From: Paludibacter sp.
GTDB taxonomy: Bacteria > Bacteroidota > Bacteroidia > Bacteroidales > Paludibacteraceae
Direction of reading: 5' to 3'
NCBI GenBank assembly: GCA_028692715.1
Contig: JAQUWU010000019.1
Span: 1 to 64,000, forward strand
DNA length: 64,000 nt
Positions 1 to 8,700 of the stretch are shown here, one piece after another; position 1 is the first letter of the stretch; the number at the start of each line of letters is the position of its first letter. The notes under the pieces are model-generated. The model was given only the letters and a program-made list of their open reading frames with translations. It ran no database searches and was not told where the DNA came from. Both the position numbers and the translations under genes were made by a program.

Positions 1-941
1 TCATTAAAATGTCCCAAATAGTTAAATCTTTCGAAATCAGAAGTTTCGCTAAATCCAAAATTATGAGGATTTATACGGTAAATATCATAGATAAGTACCC
101 ATTTATTTTCACCTATTCGTTTATAACTCGTTGGAGCTTCGCAACCAACCTTTTCACCATCAATCCGCTTTGGAATTAACTGATAACCAGTATTTATTGA
201 GTCTGAGACCGCTTGTTCAATATGCGAACTTCCATCGTGTGTGCAAATAAACATATGATATTTGTTGTCCACCTTTGTAATGTCAGCATCTATATATTCT
301 TTCCCATCCGGATATTCGAAAATACATTTAGGTGAAGTTTCCATTTGAGTGAAATCCTTGTTCAAATAAGTATAATATACTTTGGCTTTGTCATTTCCAA
401 AACGCATTGTAAAATACAACATTATTTTGCCTTTTGCTTTGTCGTATATCATTTCAGGTGCCCAGGCACAGCCAATGTTAACCAATTCCGGAAAAGCTTT
501 ATCAACTCTAAGAACAGTATGAGTCCAATTTGTTAAGTCCGGTGACTTCATCAACACCAAACCGCGGTTGTTACCCCAGCCAAATTCTTTAGCATTACGT
601 TCCCAAAGACTATCCCTGAAACCTAACTTCTGAGCATAGATATGCAAATCGGTAAGTGCCATATAAAACATTCCATCCGGGCCACGCATTATGTAGGGAT
701 CTCGAATTCCGTTTTGCTCTGCAATTGTATCGCCTGCAACTACAGGTTTTCCGTTATTGATATCTGTAAAACTATAACCATCTTTACTTAAAGCAAAATA
801 CAATCCATGCGTATCATCCTTGAAGTAAACCATAAGGTAAGCAGCCATATTCTTTTCAGAAGTTGGAGACATTTTACTTTTAGCAGAAATACTTGTTGTT
901 ATTAATACAAATAAAATTAAAATTCCGGCTTTATAATTCAT
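1..941 (-). CDS. GH43-like secreted glycosidase (3' end cut by window edge)
   Basis: The gene reads leftward from an ATG at 939-941 and stays open to base 1, so the C-terminus is missing. About 313 residues are visible. They start with a signal peptide (MNYKAGILILFVLITTSISA), followed by a beta-propeller glycosidase pattern: RDPYIMRGPDG with the catalytic-type Asp, and CAWAPEM. Both are typical of glycoside hydrolase family 43, whose members release arabinose, xylose or galactose from side chains; the subfamily and substrate cannot be set from this part. It lies 34 bp downstream of the SASA esterase and is probably the last visible gene of the leftward pectin operon, where side-chain trimming of rhamnogalacturonan-I would fit. 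Confidence 0.8.
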   Translation of the reverse strand, partial: MNYKAGILILFVLITTSISAKSKMSPTSEKNMAAYLMVYFKDDTHGLYFALSKDGYSFTDINNGKPVVAGDTIAEQNGIRDPYIMRGPDGMFYMALTDLHIYAQKLGFRDSLWERNAKEFGWGNNRGLVLMKSPDLTNWTHTVLRVDKAFPELVNIGCAWAPEMIYDKAKGKIMLYFTMRFGNDKAKVYYTYLNKDFTQMETSPKCIFEYPDGKEYIDADITKVDNKYHMFICTHDGSSHIEQAVSDSINTGYQLIPKRIDGEKVGCEAPTSYKRIGENKWVLIYDIYRINPHNFGFSETSDFERFNYLGHFN

Positions 942-975
942 CAATCAGAGTATTCTATTTAAATATTGTTCAGAA

Positions 976-2526
976 TTAAAAATTATCAGTTCTGAAATTT
1001 GGCGTCCACAATCCATTTTTATTCGATAAACTTGCAGGAGGATTTGTTCCCCAACAATAGCGAACTGCAACAGGTTTTGAAATTTCTGTGCTGGAAACGA
1101 TTACTGTTTTCCCTTTAATCTTTGCATCGGCCCAAACCCATTTTTTATCTTCTCCACAAATGGCAAATCCTGTCAATTTGCCATCTTTTGCAACTAAACC
1201 TTTTCCTACATGATCAAAAAATAATTGCACAGAATTCCCCTTGACCTTATAATTTTTATACATTGGACCTGAATATTCCACTTTCTCGCCATACACTTTT
1301 GCACGGGCAATTAAACCCAAACGCCTACCAATTTCCTGTTTGTTTTTAGGGTGTATGTTTGTAGGTTGATCGCCTGCATTTTCTATAGCAACGGCCATTC
1401 CGGTGTTAGGTATTGATAAATTTTGAACCTGTGCTTCCCGTATAATCATCATTTTATCATCCTGAACTGGCTTTGTCATTTCTTTGCCATAGTTTGCAAG
1501 TTGCACATAAAAAAACGGAAAGTCCTCAAGTCCCCAACGTGTTCGCCAATCGGCAACCAGCGTTTCCATTATTTCACGATATTGGTTTGCACTTGGTCCA
1601 TTCGATTCTCCCTGATACCAAAGTGCTCCTTTAATGGCAAATGGAATCAAGGGCACAATCATCCCATTATAACAAACATAAGGATTGTGTTGGTCAAGTT
1701 GCGGATCGGGATTGCGTGGTGCTCTTGTTTTTTTTGCTGTTACATCTCCTGCAGCAGCCTTATCATCTTGAAATTCTTTTTGTTTCTCTCGATATTCGGT
1801 CATTGTCGTTACACTATCGGCAGTAAATTTTTCCCATTTAGCCGCATAAGTATTTAATAATGGTTTTAAATTAGGATGAGATTCCAAAGCCTCTTTACTT
1901 ATCCATGTTTCGGCAGTACTCGCTCCATAAGCCGAAGTCAGCAAACCAATAGGGATATGTTGTTTTTGATAAATTTCGCGTGCAAAAAAGTAAGCCACTG
2001 CCGACCAATGGCCAACTGTTTGGGGCGTACAAATTTCCCATTTGCCAACCGGATTTACTTTAAGTTCATTTGAAGGAGTAAAATCTACATCAAAATTACG
2101 AATCATAGAATAATTAGCATTGGCTACTTCTTCAGCTTCATTGGTCACACCGCACCAATAACGATCTTCTTTGGCAACGGTCATATCCATGTTCGACTGT
2201 CCACTACACAACCACACATCTCCAATATAAACATCTTTTATTTCAATAATATTATCTCCGGCAATTTCCAATACATAGGGTCCTCCGGCTTTTTGTTTTG
2301 GCAATCGAACCATCCAGTTGCCGGATTCATCTGCTTTTGTGCTAACAACCTGATTATTTATCGAGACTGTAATACCTTCTTTGGGCCATGAAGTTCCCCA
2401 GACCGGAATTTCCACCTCACGCTGCAATACCATGTGCTCATTAAAAAGAGTTGAAGGTAAAACTTCAGCAAAAAGCGAAGTTGAGATTATAGTAACTGAC
2501 AGTAAAAAGAATATTATTTTTTTCAT
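976..2526 (-). CDS. Sialate O-acetylesterase-like SGNH esterase (SASA family)
   Basis: A 516-residue secreted esterase. I use the ATG at 2526 because it directly precedes a clean signal peptide (MKKIIFFLLSVTIISTSLFA); a longer reading from 2568 would place 14 odd residues in front of it. GQSNMDM at about residues 109-115 carries the nucleophilic Ser, and WYQGESN is the second conserved block of the SASA family. VFDHVGKGL-type sequence near the C-terminus also fits. The family removes O-acetyl groups from sugars; in a pectin cluster the substrate is probably acetylated galacturonate or a side chain rather than sialic acid (inference). It sits between rhaM and the GH43 gene with short gaps, as in one operon. 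Confidence 0.85.
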   Translation of the reverse strand: MKKIIFFLLSVTIISTSLFAEVLPSTLFNEHMVLQREVEIPVWGTSWPKEGITVSINNQVVSTKADESGNWMVRLPKQKAGGPYVLEIAGDNIIEIKDVYIGDVWLCSGQSNMDMTVAKEDRYWCGVTNEAEEVANANYSMIRNFDVDFTPSNELKVNPVGKWEICTPQTVGHWSAVAYFFAREIYQKQHIPIGLLTSAYGASTAETWISKEALESHPNLKPLLNTYAAKWEKFTADSVTTMTEYREKQKEFQDDKAAAGDVTAKKTRAPRNPDPQLDQHNPYVCYNGMIVPLIPFAIKGALWYQGESNGPSANQYREIMETLVADWRTRWGLEDFPFFYVQLANYGKEMTKPVQDDKMMIIREAQVQNLSIPNTGMAVAIENAGDQPTNIHPKNKQEIGRRLGLIARAKVYGEKVEYSGPMYKNYKVKGNSVQLFFDHVGKGLVAKDGKLTGFAICGEDKKWVWADAKIKGKTVIVSSTEISKPVAVRYCWGTNPPASLSNKNGLWTPNFRTDNF

Positions 2527-2609
2527 ATTAAAATTAGAAATATAAACATAGCTAAACAGATCGAACATAGTGAGCTAAAATCATGGAGTTTAACAACTAC
2601 GAATCATAT

Positions 2610-2924
2610 TTACTCCATATAAAACAATTCGGGCAATGGAATTGAAACCGGCGAATTATCAGGATTTGTTTCCATAATATCTGCCATATAAGCCCACCAC
2701 TTCTGAACAATTTCAGTAGAACCTAAGTCTTGAGAACCACCATCTTCACTATTTTTCTGAACAGCAAAAAGCACATTGGTTTCTTTGTCCCAAAAAATCG
2801 AATAATCGTAGACACCTGCATCTTTCAACAGTTTTTTTAATTCGGACCATATTTCGTTATGACGTTTTTCGTACTCGGCTTCAAATCCGGGTTTCAGAAA
2901 CATTTTAAAAGCTGAACGAGTCAT
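2610..2924 (-). CDS. rhaM: L-rhamnose mutarotase
   Basis: 104 residues, the usual full length for RhaM (DUF718). The family interconverts the alpha and beta anomers of L-rhamnose in the cytoplasm and feeds rhamnose isomerase. The fold's typical features are visible: MTRSAFKMFLKPG at the start, EKRHNEIWSEL, the YDYSIFWD strand and the QKWWAYMADIM helix. There is no signal peptide, which fits a cytoplasmic enzyme. Its place between a secreted GH105 and a SASA esterase in a rhamnogalacturonan cluster fits use of the rhamnose released by the GH78 enzyme encoded on the other strand. Confidence 0.93.
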   Translation of the reverse strand: MTRSAFKMFLKPGFEAEYEKRHNEIWSELKKLLKDAGVYDYSIFWDKETNVLFAVQKNSEDGGSQDLGSTEIVQKWWAYMADIMETNPDNSPVSIPLPELFYME

Positions 2925-3025
2925 AATATTATTTACAATTTAAAGATTTACAATTTACTATTTTAGTTGTGATCTATTTGTTCAATTCAAGACTATTAAA
3001 TGGTAAATAGTCAATTAAAAAATGG

Positions 3026-4435
3026 TCAATAAGTTTGGTTGAGGGTAAATATCGGTTCATTCGTTTTTTGCTCCTTATCATAAAACTGCACTGCGCTATC
3101 GTTCATTTTTGGATGTGTGTTTTTCAGAAGGCGAATAATTTCGCCACCGGCAAAAATCACAGGTCCATAACCGTGTGCAGCATATTTATGAGTTGGGCGA
3201 TAATAGTAGAATGCAGGATCGAATCCCATTCCCGTTCCTACACAGGTGCCTTCCACTTCTCCAATAGCGTTGACTTTGGTGGTAATCGCATTCCAACCAT
3301 ACATCGCCACCGGACCATATGCCAGTGCATCAATCCATCCGTTGTTTATGCCATGAGCAATACAATAAGTATAAATGGCTGTGGCTGAAGTTTCAAGATA
3401 GGAATCATTTTTGTCTAACAACTGATGCCAAAAGCCTTCGCCCGATTGCAATGCGGCTAATCCACGTACATGCTCCTGAAACAATTCCAATACTTTTTCA
3501 CGCCCCTGATAATTGACCGGTAAAACATCAAGCACTTCAGACAAAGTGAGAATTGCCCAACCATTGGCACGACCCCAATGAAATGCCGGATGATCGGTCA
3601 TTCCTTCCACCCAACCATGTCGAAACAGTTTCTTTTCAGGCACCCACATACGTTGTTTAAAAAGCAAAATTTGTTTAACTGCTTCATCGAAATACTTTTT
3701 GTCTCCAGTAAGTTTGCCCATATTTGCAATGGCTGGAATAGCCATAAACATATCGTCGAGCCAAACGGTGTTGTGTTGTGGACGATTGCGGGCAAAAATA
3801 CCATCAGCCAATCGGTATTCTTTGTTCATGATATAATCCATGTAATTATCAATCAGCGGACGACCGTCGAATTTTATTCCAATAAGTTGCGCTTTTATCA
3901 TGGCTGAGCACACTGCACCAGCATCGTCTAACGCTCCGGGATGAAGAATCTGACGCATTTGCGGATCAACAATTCCTTCTTTTTCCATGGTTCTGAAATA
4001 AGGCGCAACTTTCGATAAAAACAAGAACCGATCGGCAACGTATTTAGCGTAGCGAATATCGCCTGTAGTTTCAGCTGCCAACAACATGGCTGCATAAGTT
4101 ACACCCCATTCGTAACTAGCCAAACGGAATTGACCACGTTCTAATACATCGTTTTTATCTATTTTGCTGAAATCTGTTATTTCGGTTTTAGTATCTTTAT
4201 TGATAACTTTAAATGGTGTAGCCTTTTCAAGAAATACCAATACACAATCGATGACAGCTTTTACCTCTTCAGTCTTGGGAACACCATAAGGCATCTTATA
4301 TTCAGGCTTCATTAAGTGTAGCGGGGTATTGGAATCGTTAATTTTTTCTTTCTCTGTCGGATTCTGAGCCAATAAAGGATTCATAAATGAGACCAATAGC
4401 ACAACTAAGAAACAGGTTTTAAGGAGATTTTTCAT
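3026..4435 (-). CDS. GH105 unsaturated rhamnogalacturonyl hydrolase (YteR/YesR type)
   Basis: 469 residues with a signal peptide ending near MNPLLAQ. The rest has the alpha/alpha-barrel pattern of GH105: NTVWLDDMFMAIP at about 222-234, with the family's catalytic Asp, and HPAFHWGRANGW at about 282-293. GH105 enzymes hydrolyse the 4,5-unsaturated galacturonyl residue left by pectate or rhamnogalacturonan lyases. The product therefore follows directly from the PL11 and PL9 lyases encoded nearby. The gene lies 133 bp downstream of the acetylesterase and 101 bp upstream of rhaM, so co-transcription is likely but not proven. Confidence 0.9.
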   Translation of the reverse strand: MKNLLKTCFLVVLLVSFMNPLLAQNPTEKEKINDSNTPLHLMKPEYKMPYGVPKTEEVKAVIDCVLVFLEKATPFKVINKDTKTEITDFSKIDKNDVLERGQFRLASYEWGVTYAAMLLAAETTGDIRYAKYVADRFLFLSKVAPYFRTMEKEGIVDPQMRQILHPGALDDAGAVCSAMIKAQLIGIKFDGRPLIDNYMDYIMNKEYRLADGIFARNRPQHNTVWLDDMFMAIPAIANMGKLTGDKKYFDEAVKQILLFKQRMWVPEKKLFRHGWVEGMTDHPAFHWGRANGWAILTLSEVLDVLPVNYQGREKVLELFQEHVRGLAALQSGEGFWHQLLDKNDSYLETSATAIYTYCIAHGINNGWIDALAYGPVAMYGWNAITTKVNAIGEVEGTCVGTGMGFDPAFYYYRPTHKYAAHGYGPVIFAGGEIIRLLKNTHPKMNDSAVQFYDKEQKTNEPIFTLNQTY

Positions 4436-4568
4436 TTCAACAAAGAGTTTATTTTTTCTTTAAAATGTTATATCAACAAAAATATCGTAAAGCTCATGAC
4501 AAAAGGGTTAATTACAAATGGATGCAATTATGCTATACTAAATCAGAAGTTTTATCACCAAATCTGGA

Positions 4569-5492
4569 TTATTTTTTTTGTTTAAGTAAATACTTTTTTA
4601 ATTTACATTTCTTCAAATCACGTATTCCCTCAGCTACCGTTTGGCTATTTAAAAGTGCACCTTTTTTCGATGTATGAGTATGATCGCCATAGTACAACAG
4701 CTGAATAGTATCTTTCCCTAACTTATCAAGTTTATCAGCAATAAGCTTATTTACATCAATATATGGAACTTTAGCCATTTCTGCAGCCTCTTTTGTCCAT
4801 GCGCCAAAGTCATTTGTATTTCTGATAACGGCCACACTATCAATTGTCGTAAACATATTTCTGGGAATATGCGACAATAAAATAGGTGTAGCCTTTTTTG
4901 CTTTTGTATCTTTAGCATATTTGCGCATATACCAGCCAAATGAATGTACTGTTTCGGGTTTCCCTGTTGATTCCATTATCACAGTTGTATCTTTATCGCT
5001 GTTGCTATGGATGGATGCACGTGCTCTTCCAATATTGTACGATCCATTGTCGTTATGTCCGAACTGAACTATTACAAAATCACCCGGTTGAACGGCTGCT
5101 AACACCTTATCCCAAAGTCCTTCGGTTATAAATGTACGACTGCTTCTACCACCTAATGCGTGATTTTCTATTGATATTTTAGTCGTATCAAAATTCTCCC
5201 AAAAAAAATGTCCCCATCCCCATTGACCGTTGCTTCCATTGTCTTTCCCATTTTTCATAGTGGAGTCCCCAATAATAAAAAGTACCGGTTTCCCTTTTTC
5301 TCGCGAATTACCGGCTTTTCGCCCATCGGCTTTCTTTGGGTCTGCACCGGATTTTATTCCCAGCAAATCATCGCCTGTTATTGAACTTTTAGTATCATTT
5401 TCTAGTTTTTGTTTTATAACTTCTTGTGCAAATGATGCAGAATAAAAGATAATTGTAAAAACAGCGAGAGTTATTAATTTGATTTTTTTCAT
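4569..5492 (-). CDS. Rhamnogalacturonan acetylesterase-like protein (CE12, SGNH)
   Basis: 307 residues with signal peptide MKKIKLITLAVFTIIFYSASFA. SGNH landmarks are in order: FIIGDSTMKNG (Ser near residue 77), HALGGRSSRTF (Gly block), QFGHNDNG (Asn near 147) and YGDHTHTSKKGA (Asp/His pair near 270). This set matches carbohydrate esterase family 12 (RhgT/YxiM), which removes acetyl groups from the rhamnogalacturonan backbone. Residues 25-70 form a low-complexity charged linker that the family does not usually need. It is the first gene of the leftward operon, with a two-box promoter about 95 bp upstream. Confidence 0.88.
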   Translation of the reverse strand: MKKIKLITLAVFTIIFYSASFAQEVIKQKLENDTKSSITGDDLLGIKSGADPKKADGRKAGNSREKGKPVLFIIGDSTMKNGKDNGSNGQWGWGHFFWENFDTTKISIENHALGGRSSRTFITEGLWDKVLAAVQPGDFVIVQFGHNDNGSYNIGRARASIHSNSDKDTTVIMESTGKPETVHSFGWYMRKYAKDTKAKKATPILLSHIPRNMFTTIDSVAVIRNTNDFGAWTKEAAEMAKVPYIDVNKLIADKLDKLGKDTIQLLYYGDHTHTSKKGALLNSQTVAEGIRDLKKCKLKKYLLKQKK

Positions 5493-5585
5493 TGTAAATC
5501 TATTATATTTGAGTCAGTAAATAATTTAATGTCGACATTTTTCTACCATACAAAATTCGACAAAACAAGCCAAAATAGAAATAGA

Positions 5586-5616
5586 CAAATGTACACTTGC
5601 ATTAAATTTTATACAA
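5586..5616 (-). promoter_or_regulatory. Bacteroidota-type promoter of the leftward pectin operon
   Basis: Read on the minus strand: TTG at 5616-5614, a 20-nt spacer, then TACATTTG at 5593-5586, an exact TAnnTTTG -7 box. It predicts a start site near 5579 and an untranslated leader of about 87 nt before the CE12 gene. For the divergent PL11 gene only a weaker TTCTTTTG is seen at 5711-5718. Confidence 0.6.
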
Positions 5617-5745
5617 TATTTTTCACAGATATAAAACTCAAAAAAAGCACTACAGTATAATTTTCCATTATATCGTACATAACACCATTTAAAATTCACA
5701 TAATTTAAAGTTCTTTTGCAAATTATAAAATCTAATCAATTATTC

Positions 5746-8700
5746 ATGAAACATTCTACTTCTTTAACTAAATTGTTCGTTCTGACAATTTTATTGCTTT
5801 CATTTAATTTGTCGGCTCAACGCCCGATGGATAAACTAGACAGAAGTGTTGTCGCTCAAAAAGTATCGAACGGCGTATACGTCAATTGGCGTATCACTTC
5901 TGACGAATGGTACAATACCTATTATAAACTGTATCGTGACGGCTCATTAATTTTCACAACTACCACTTCAGGTGCTTCCAATTATTTGGACCCATCAGGA
6001 ACTATATCTTCAAAATATACTGTTTCTAAAGTAAAAAATAGCATTGAATCAGATCAGTCGACTCAAGCATCTGTATTAACTCAGAGTTATCTTGAAATAC
6101 CAATGCGAGACATCAAGAAACTTGGAAAGACATTATATTATTTAAACGATGCAACAGTTGCCGATTTAGATGGTGACGGTCAATATGAAATCATTATCAA
6201 ACGAATGAGACGTGACTGGACAGCAGAATGTGTTGATTTTACCTATTTTGAAGCATACAAATTAGATGGTACGTTTATGTGGGCAATCGATGTGGGTCCA
6301 AATATAACAATGGATGTAGAAATCAATATTGCCGCTTTTGACTTTGATGGTGACGGTAAAGCAGAAGTTTTTATGCGGACATCTGATGATACTGTTTTCG
6401 GTTTGGACATAAATAATCAAGGCGGAACATCTGTTGGCGATAGAGATGGAGATGGGTACACAAATTATCGCAAAGCTCCATTTAATGGAATTGGTGGTGA
6501 CGGTTTTATGAATGCTGGACCTGAATATCTTTCTCTAATTGATGGAATGACTGGAAAGGAACTCGATTGGGTGAATTTTATACCTCGTGGGCAATCAAGC
6601 GATTGGGGTGATAGTTATGGACACCGTGCAAATAAATTCTTTTTCGGAGCCCCCTATTTAGATGGCAAAAAACCCAGTCTGTTTATCGGACGCGGGATTT
6701 ACACCAGGACAAAAATGCAAACCTATGATATTGTAAATAAGAAATTCGTTCCACGCTGGAGTTGGGAAGTATTAGCTGCTAATCAATTACAGCAAGGAAA
6801 ATATGATGATGTTCCAAAAAATTATTTTGGACAAGGATATCACAATTACGCTATTGCCGATGTGGATGGTGATGGCTGTGATGAGATTAACTGGGGCTCA
6901 ATGACCATTGACAATGATGGCAAACCACTTTATTCCACAGAGCTTGGACATGGTGATGCTCAGCATTATGGCGATTTTGATCCCTATCGAAAAGGATTGG
7001 AAATGTTTGCCTGCAATGAAGATAACCCCGGTACAAATATGCGTGATGCTAAAACAGGACAAATACTTTATCGTCACATATCAACTTCTGATGTAGGACG
7101 TTGTGGCGCAGGGAATATATCTGATACTTCAAAAGGCTCTGAAATTTGGGGTGCGGGTGTAGGTTTATCAGCAACCGACAGAGTTGAGGGTCAATCATTT
7201 GGTGTTGCTGAAAGTAACTGTATCTATTGGGATGGTGATCTTTTACAGGAAATGTGTGACCATACGGGGTTTTCAACTTCTACCGGAGTTGGGTACGGAC
7301 AAATCACAAAGTTTAACGGATATGGAAATGTATCTTCTTTATTAAATGCCAGTGCATATTCATGTAATTACACGAAAGGAACACCCTGTTTACAGGCCGA
7401 TATCATAGGTGACTGGCGTGAGGAAGCCATTTGGTGGCGTACGGATAGTTTAGCACTTCGTATTTATACTACTCCGATTCAAACAACAAACCGTATTTAT
7501 ACATTAATGCAAGATGCTGAATACCGTCAGGCAATATGCTGGCAAATGTGTGGTTACAATCAACCTCCACACACCAGTTTTTATTTAGGTAGCGATTTCC
7601 CAACACCAATTCCGGCTCAATCGACAAACGGAAAAATAGTTTGGACAGGGACTTCTTCGACATGGGATGCTTCAACAGCTAATTTTATGGATGGAGATGA
7701 TGCCGCAGGATTGTATGCAGGAACAAGTTCATCTATACCTTTTGCTAATGGAAAAAGTGTATTATTCGATACTCATGCTACAAACAGGACCGTAGATATT
7801 ACCGGAGCCTTAAGTCCCGAAGCCTTAACCGTAAGCGGAATAGCCAATTATAAAATTGGAGGAACAGGTTCGTTAACGGGAGCTATGAAATTAGACAAAA
7901 TGGGCGACAGTACATTGGTTCTGACCGGAACACATAGTTATACCGGAACAACCGATGTTTGGGAAGGTGATTTTTGGATGAATGGTACATTGTCGGCTTC
8001 CCCGGTAATGGTTCGTCGCCATGCAAATTTCGGGGGTAAAGGTATTTATGGCAATGGTATTTCAACAGAATACAACGCAGGAATTTATGTCGGGGGAAAA
8101 GACATTGCTGATACAACGACCGTTAATGGCGATATTAATTTGGTAGAAGGGGCTAAATTATGTTTTGACCTTTCGGGAAATCCAGATGGTGAAAATAATG
8201 ATTTATTGGTACTTAACGGAACGCTAAAAATTGAAGATGATGCTATTGTTGTTCTATATCAAACTGCAGGTGTATTATCTCCGGGGTCATATTTACTTGG
8301 AAAAATAACTTCAGTATCGGGAGACATTTCAAAAATGAAAATTGAGGGGGCTTTAGGTGTGGCGACTAATCTTTCGTACGATAGCGATACTAAATCATTA
8401 TATTTAGTAGTAACCGGTGTCCGTGATGCAACAACCATTGTTTGGACAGGAAAAATAAGTACTTACTGGGATTTAGCAAAGACTGCAAACTGGAGCAATA
8501 ATGATTTTGATGACATTTTTGTAGCAAACGATAGTGTTTTGTTTAATTCCACATCGACAAACCGTACAGTAAATTTAGTTGATCTATTACCTGTATCCAA
8601 TGTTGAAGTAAATAGCAATTTGAATTACTCAATAAACGGAACCGGAGAGTTAACTGGCGCAATGGAATTGTATAAAACAAATTCCGGAACACTTTCAATA

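Noticed and set aside
4465..4677. 70-codon plus-strand frame
   Set aside because: It is antisense to the C-terminal part of the CE12 gene and has no family resemblance.
5716..5745. TTG start for PL11, ten residues upstream
   Set aside because: It overlaps the likely -7 region, and the signal peptide begins cleanly at ATG 5746.
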